Shown here piece by piece: positions 6,414 through 10,148 of a stretch of DNA of 10,148 nucleotides. Every line of letters starts with the position of its first letter. The first letter of the stretch is position 1. A program made the position numbers and the translations under genes. The notes beneath the pieces were generated by a model. It saw nothing but the letters and a program-made list of their open reading frames with translations, searched no databases and was not told the DNA's origin. This DNA comes from Phycisphaerales bacterium UBA1926 (lineage in GTDB: Bacteria; Planctomycetota; Phycisphaerae; Phycisphaerales; UBA1924), in assembly GCA_002337215.1 (NCBI GenBank), contig DDFO01000044.1, positions 32,207-42,354 of the forward strand, written 5' to 3'.

Positions 6414-8108
6414 ATGCCGCTCGCTCCGCTCCCCGCGCTCTGTCTTGCGACCGCCGTCTCCCCCGCGGCCTCATCGGGCGTCTCCCTCACCCCCTTCGAC
6501 CTGGCTGTCTTCGCCGTCTTCCTCGTCGTCGCGATCGGCGTCGCCCTCTTCGCCAGCCGACGCGAACGTACAGGGTTGGACTACTTCCTCGGAGGGCGGG
6601 GACTGGTCTGGCCCATGATCGGCCTCTCGATCGTCGCCGCGAACATCTCGACCGAGCAACTCGTCGGCATGGCGGGCCAGGGCGCTGGCGATGTCGGGCT
6701 CGCCGTCTCAAACTGGCAGCTCGCGGGTTCGGTCGGCATCATCGTCGTCGCGTTCACGCTCATGCCGCGGTTCCTGAAAGCCGGCATCTACACGATGCCC
6801 GAGTTCCTCGAACGCCGGTTCAGCCCGACGACCCGCACCATCATGTCGGGCTACACCGTCGTCATCTATGTCGCGATCCTCCTCACGAGCGTCTTCTACT
6901 CGGGTGGCCTCACGATCCAGAAGATCTTCGATGTCCCCCTCTGGATGGGCGTCGTCGCGCTCGCGATCGCCGCGACCGCCTACACCGCGTGGGGCGGGCT
7001 CAAGGCCGTCGCCGTCGCGGATCTCTTCTTTGGCGCCGCGCTCCTTGGGGGCGGTGCCTACGCCTTCTTCGCCGGCCTCGACGCCGTCGGCGGGTGGGAC
7101 GTCTTCGCAGAGACCAACGCGGATCGCTTGCACATGATCAAGCCCGCCGACGACCCCAACCTGCCCTGGACAGGCGTCCTCGGGGGCATGTGGATCGTGC
7201 TGATCTACTACTGCGGGCTCAACCAGTTCATCGTCCAGCGGGCCCTCGCCGCCAAGAGCCTGGGCCATGCCCAGTCGGGCATGGTCTTCGCCGCTGCGCT
7301 CTGGCTGCTCGTCCCGTTCTTCATCGTCATGCCCGGCATGATCTCCAGCCAGCTCTATCCCGAAGAGCTCGGCATCGGAACCGCTGACGCGGCCGCCGAC
7401 GAGGCCTTCCCCACACTGATCCGGAACCTCATCCCGTCCGGCATGCGAGGCTTCCTCTTCGCCGCCATCGCCGGCGCTGTCATCAGTTCGCTCGCGTCCA
7501 TGCTCAACAGCGCCTCCACGCTGTTCACCATGGATCTCTACAAGCAGCGCATCGATCGCAACGCGAGCGACACCCGGACGCTCTGGGTCGGCAGAGCGGC
7601 CGTGGTTCTCTTCGTTGTTGTCGGCGCCGCCCTCGCCACCATCCTCGACAGGCTCCCGAACTTCAAGGGCGTCTTCGATTTCATCCAGGTCTTCCAGGGC
7701 TATATCTGGCCCGGCACCGTCGCCGCCTTCCTCGGCGGGCTGATCCTGAAGAAGGCACCCGCGATCGCCGGCACGCTCGCCCTGATCGTCGGGCCGATCG
7801 CGTACGGCGTCCTCCAGTTCACGCAGTTCAAGCCCGTCCTCGATGAGTCGGGCGCACCTGTGCTCGACACCGCGACCGGGGCCGCGATGACCACCGGCCT
7901 CCACGGGCTCCACTTCCTCCTGCAAACCCTCGTCGCCTGGGTCATCGCATTCGGCGTCGTCCTGTCGCTCGCCCTGTTGAAGCCGCGAACCGACAACTGG
8001 GAACTCCCCGAGAATTCCCAGGTGGATCTCAAGACATCGATCCCGGCCGCCATCGGCGGGTGTGTCGTCATCCTGCTCGTCGTCGCTTTCTACACCGTGT
8101 TCTGGTAG
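6414..8108 (+). CDS. SGLT-type sodium:solute symporter (SSS family)
   Basis: Inner-membrane Na+-coupled importer of the SSS family, 564 residues, about 14 membrane helices, closest in pattern to Vibrio vSGLT. Shared stretches include DYFLGGRGLVWPMIGLS (56-72), AANISTEQLVGM (75-86), NQFIVQRALAAKS (270-282), VPFFIVMPGMIS (300-311), SSLASMLNS and FTMDLYK. By alignment from memory with vSGLT, sugar-site residues Q69 and Q428 are kept (Q82, Q425), as is gate Y263 (Y266). In contrast E88, N260 and K294 become Q102, L263 and W297, so the substrate is probably not plain galactose. The N-terminal segment before the first helix (LPALCLATAVSPAASS) looks signal-peptide-like. It is transcribed divergently from the four-gene sugar operon and probably imports that operon's substrate. 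The start is set by AAGGAGAT just upstream. Confidence 0.92.
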   Translation: MPLAPLPALCLATAVSPAASSGVSLTPFDLAVFAVFLVVAIGVALFASRRERTGLDYFLGGRGLVWPMIGLSIVAANISTEQLVGMAGQGAGDVGLAVSNWQLAGSVGIIVVAFTLMPRFLKAGIYTMPEFLERRFSPTTRTIMSGYTVVIYVAILLTSVFYSGGLTIQKIFDVPLWMGVVALAIAATAYTAWGGLKAVAVADLFFGAALLGGGAYAFFAGLDAVGGWDVFAETNADRLHMIKPADDPNLPWTGVLGGMWIVLIYYCGLNQFIVQRALAAKSLGHAQSGMVFAAALWLLVPFFIVMPGMISSQLYPEELGIGTADAAADEAFPTLIRNLIPSGMRGFLFAAIAGAVISSLASMLNSASTLFTMDLYKQRIDRNASDTRTLWVGRAAVVLFVVVGAALATILDRLPNFKGVFDFIQVFQGYIWPGTVAAFLGGLILKKAPAIAGTLALIVGPIAYGVLQFTQFKPVLDESGAPVLDTATGAAMTTGLHGLHFLLQTLVAWVIAFGVVLSLALLKPRTDNWELPENSQVDLKTSIPAAIGGCVVILLVVAFYTVFW

Positions 8109-8307
8109 CGCCGGTGTGACCTGATGATGACACAGTCCACGCCGAGCACGGTGGCATCTGGCGGGAGGTTCGCACGCCGAGCGGAGCGGGCATCACCGCG
8201 GGAGACACCCGAATTCCCGATCCCCCGATCAGGCCGCGTCAAGGGGCGATCCCCATCCGGATGCCGCGCCGACAGGCGAGACAGAACGACCGATCGCGAG
8301 ATCCCGG

Positions 8308-8324
8308 ATCGCCCCGCGATCCTG
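8308..8324. terminator. Hairpin in the symporter/uup convergent gap (possible terminator)
   Basis: GGATCGC (8308-8314), loop CCC, GCGATCC (8318-8324) is a perfect 7-bp stem. An alternative 7-bp pairing exists between GATCGCG (8294-8300) and CGCGATC (8317-8323), and a smaller GCCTG/CAGGC stem (8326-8341) adjoins. They lie just past the uup stop on the minus strand. No T-run follows on either strand. The rest of 8109-8347 shows no supported gene. Confidence 0.35.
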
Positions 8325-8347
8325 CCTGAATCGACAGGCCCCGGGCC

Positions 8348-10148
8348 CTACCCGCCCGTCTGCTTCGTCTCGAGTTCGTCCCACCGCGCGTACAGCGCTG
8401 CCACCCGGGCCTGCGCCGCATCGAGCACCGCGCACGCCTCGGCCATCTTCTCATGGTCCGCCAGCACCGCGGGTTTCTGGATCTCCGCCTCCGCCCGGGC
8501 GGCGTCCGCCTCCGCCCGCTCGATCGCAGACTCGATCCCGTCGAACTCCCGCTGCTCGTTGTAACTCAGCTTGACCCGCTTGCCGGGCTGTTTCGGGGGC
8601 GAACCGGTCCCAGAGACCTCCGAGGACTTTGCCTCACTCTTTACTACCGCTTCCTCGGCCTTCGCTCGGTCCAAATCCGCCTTGATCGCCTGCTCAAGAC
8701 TCGCATGCATCGACGCGCCCCCCGCACCGTCGAGCGCGAGAACATCCGTCGTCAGCCGATCGAGCATCGCCCGATCGTGCGTCACCAGCACCAGCGCCCC
8801 CGGATAGTCCTCGAGCGCCTCCTCCATGATCTCAAGCGTGGGGATATCCAAGTCGTTGGTCGGCTCATCGAGCACCAGCACATCGCTCGGGACGAGCATG
8901 ATCCGTGCGACATGCACCCGCGCCAGCTCGCCCCCGCTCAGCGATTTCACGGGCTGATCCAGTTGATGATCCGTGAACAGGAACCGGCGCGCCCAGCCCG
9001 ACACATGGATCGATTGCCCGCGGAACGTGACGTGCTGCCCCGCGGGGCACAACGCGTCGCGCAGCAGCAGCGAGGGCTCAAACTCCGTTCGGTGCTGGCT
9101 GAACACCGCGATCTCAGGCCTGGGCTCGGCAAGGTCGATCGAGCCCGCGTCCGGCGCGAGGTCCCCAGTCAGCACGCGGATCAGTGTCGTCTTGCCGCTC
9201 CCGTTGGGGCCCAGCAGCCCCAGGCGATCGCCCGCCCCGAGCCGGAGGTCGAGCCCCGAGAACAGCCGGGTGCCGCCGAGCGATTTGCTGACGCCCTTCG
9301 CAACGATCAGCTTCTTGGTCTTCCGTGCCGACGCGTTGAACTCAACCCGCGACCCGCCCTGCGCCGCCGCCGAGGACCGCTCCTTGAGCTGCGCGAGCGT
9401 GCCCATCCGCTCGTGGCTCTGGTCGATCCGGCCCTTCGCCTTCGTCCCCCGACCCTGCGGCCCACGCGAGAGCCACGCGAGGTCCTTGCGAACCTGACCC
9501 GCGAGCGAACGCTGCTGCTCGGCCTGCGCGTCCAGAAATTCCTGCTTGCGCCGTAAGAACTCCGTGTAGTTCCCCGTCGCCGTGAGCAGCCCGTCGGGGT
9601 ATGCCCCGCTCAGCTCCGCCACGCGCGTCGCGACCCGCTCAAGAAACGCCCGGTCGTGGGTGACAAACACCGCCGCCGCCGGGCCCCGGCTCGTCAGCCG
9701 AGTCACAAACTGCTCGAGCCACACAAGCCCACGGATATCGAGATGATTCGTCGGCTCGTCGAGCAGCACAACGTCCGGCTCCCCGTCCGCGCCCGCGAGC
9801 GCCGCGGCGATCGACAGCCGCTTGCGCCACCCGCCCGAAAGCGTGCCGGCCTCCTTGCCGAACATCTCACTCGGGAAGCCGACCTTGCCGAGGACGATCT
9901 CCGCCGTGATCTCGGCGTGGTGCGCCTCGGGGTGCTCCCCGCGAGCCGTCGCCCCATCGAGACACGCCCGCGAGACGACATCGACCGCCGACATCGCATC
10001 GTCGAACGTGTCGTTCTGTGCAACAGTCGCGATGCGGATCGACTTGTCTGTCTTGATCTCGCCCGTGTCCGGGCCGAGCCCCGCGATGCCGCCACCCGCC
10101 AGCAGCTTCAGGAACGTGCTCTTCCCGGCGCCGTTCGGCCCGATGATC
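8348..10148 (-). CDS. uup: Uup-type ABC-F ATPase, 5' partial
   Basis: Soluble ABC-F protein with two ATPase domains and no membrane helices; family members act on ribosomes, and Uup is also linked to transposon excision and replication/repair. The frame is open to the right edge, so the start is outside; 599 residues are visible. Domain 1 begins at Walker A (GPNGAGKST, residues 3-11), with signature LSGGWRKR (near 102), Walker B VVLLDEPTNHLD (near 125) and switch His in VTHD (near 160). A charged linker follows. Domain 2 has Walker A GPNGSGKTT (near 315), signature LSGGELAR (near 402), Walker B LVLDEPTNDLD (near 425) and VTHD. A Lys-rich hinge leads to a C-terminal coiled coil (about 524-599: KLSYNEQREFDGIE... 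YARWDELE), which marks Uup rather than EttA or other ABC-F types. Both ATP sites look intact. It is convergent with the symporter and unrelated to the sugar operon. Confidence 0.92.
   Translation of the reverse strand, partial: IIGPNGAGKSTFLKLLAGGGIAGLGPDTGEIKTDKSIRIATVAQNDTFDDAMSAVDVVSRACLDGATARGEHPEAHHAEITAEIVLGKVGFPSEMFGKEAGTLSGGWRKRLSIAAALAGADGEPDVVLLDEPTNHLDIRGLVWLEQFVTRLTSRGPAAAVFVTHDRAFLERVATRVAELSGAYPDGLLTATGNYTEFLRRKQEFLDAQAEQQRSLAGQVRKDLAWLSRGPQGRGTKAKGRIDQSHERMGTLAQLKERSSAAAQGGSRVEFNASARKTKKLIVAKGVSKSLGGTRLFSGLDLRLGAGDRLGLLGPNGSGKTTLIRVLTGDLAPDAGSIDLAEPRPEIAVFSQHRTEFEPSLLLRDALCPAGQHVTFRGQSIHVSGWARRFLFTDHQLDQPVKSLSGGELARVHVARIMLVPSDVLVLDEPTNDLDIPTLEIMEEALEDYPGALVLVTHDRAMLDRLTTDVLALDGAGGASMHASLEQAIKADLDRAKAEEAVVKSEAKSSEVSGTGSPPKQPGKRVKLSYNEQREFDGIESAIERAEADAARAEAEIQKPAVLADHEKMAEACAVLDAAQARVAALYARWDELETKQTGG

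Noticed and set aside
6708..7925. 405-codon open frame on the minus strand, very acidic
   Set aside because: It is antisense to the symporter, which has clear family motifs. Its composition (Glu/Asp/Gly/Arg rich) is the mirror of GC-rich codon bias, and no domain is recognisable.
1..10148. Mobile element, CRISPR array, defence or toxin-antitoxin system
   Set aside because: No transposase, integrase, terminal repeats, regularly spaced repeats, or characteristic defence domains are visible on either strand. Gene content is metabolic and housekeeping.

Overview
This is a GC-rich bacterial window that most resembles a planctomycete of the Phycisphaerae type. The main clue is the first gene. It ends in a C-terminal dockerin-like tail of the 'GC-type' kind (Cys-start, paired D-x-(N)-x-D-G-x-x-D-L-A-D-I repeats, terminal Cys-Pro), which is common on secreted proteins of that group. 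High GC, strong Shine-Dalgarno sites and GTG starts fit but are not diagnostic. No rRNA, tRNA, CRISPR array, transposase or phage gene is visible. The species assignment is inference.

Layout from left to right: (1) the 3' part of a secreted dockerin-tailed protein (+); (2) a complete galactokinase gene, galK (+), preceded by an 8-bp perfect inverted repeat; (3) a short convergent intergenic region with two GC-rich hairpins; (4) four genes on the minus strand, transcribed right to left: RraA-type aldolase-like protein, SMP-30/gluconolactonase-family lactonase, enolase-superfamily sugar-acid dehydratase (galactonate-dehydratase-like), and an SDR oxidoreductase; (5) a 265-bp divergent intergenic region; (6) an SGLT-type sodium:solute symporter (+); (7) a convergent gap with a hairpin; (8) a Uup-type ABC-F ATPase (-), whose start lies beyond the right edge.

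The central part (about 2481-8108) reads as one sugar-catabolism locus: a Na+-coupled sugar importer divergent from a compact four-gene operon. The four enzymes can be ordered as a non-phosphorylative route: SDR oxidises an aldose to a lactone, SMP-30 opens the lactone, the enolase-superfamily enzyme dehydrates the aldonate to a 2-keto-3-deoxy acid, and the RraA-type protein cleaves that by retro-aldol reaction. Using an RraA-fold enzyme as the aldolase would be the least conventional step. An alternative is that the SDR oxidises the 2-keto-3-deoxy acid. The sugar is unknown: neighbouring galK and the galactonate-dehydratase-like active site point towards galactose-type sugars, while the symporter has lost several residues that bind galactose in the Vibrio homologue vSGLT. 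No transcriptional regulator is encoded in the window.
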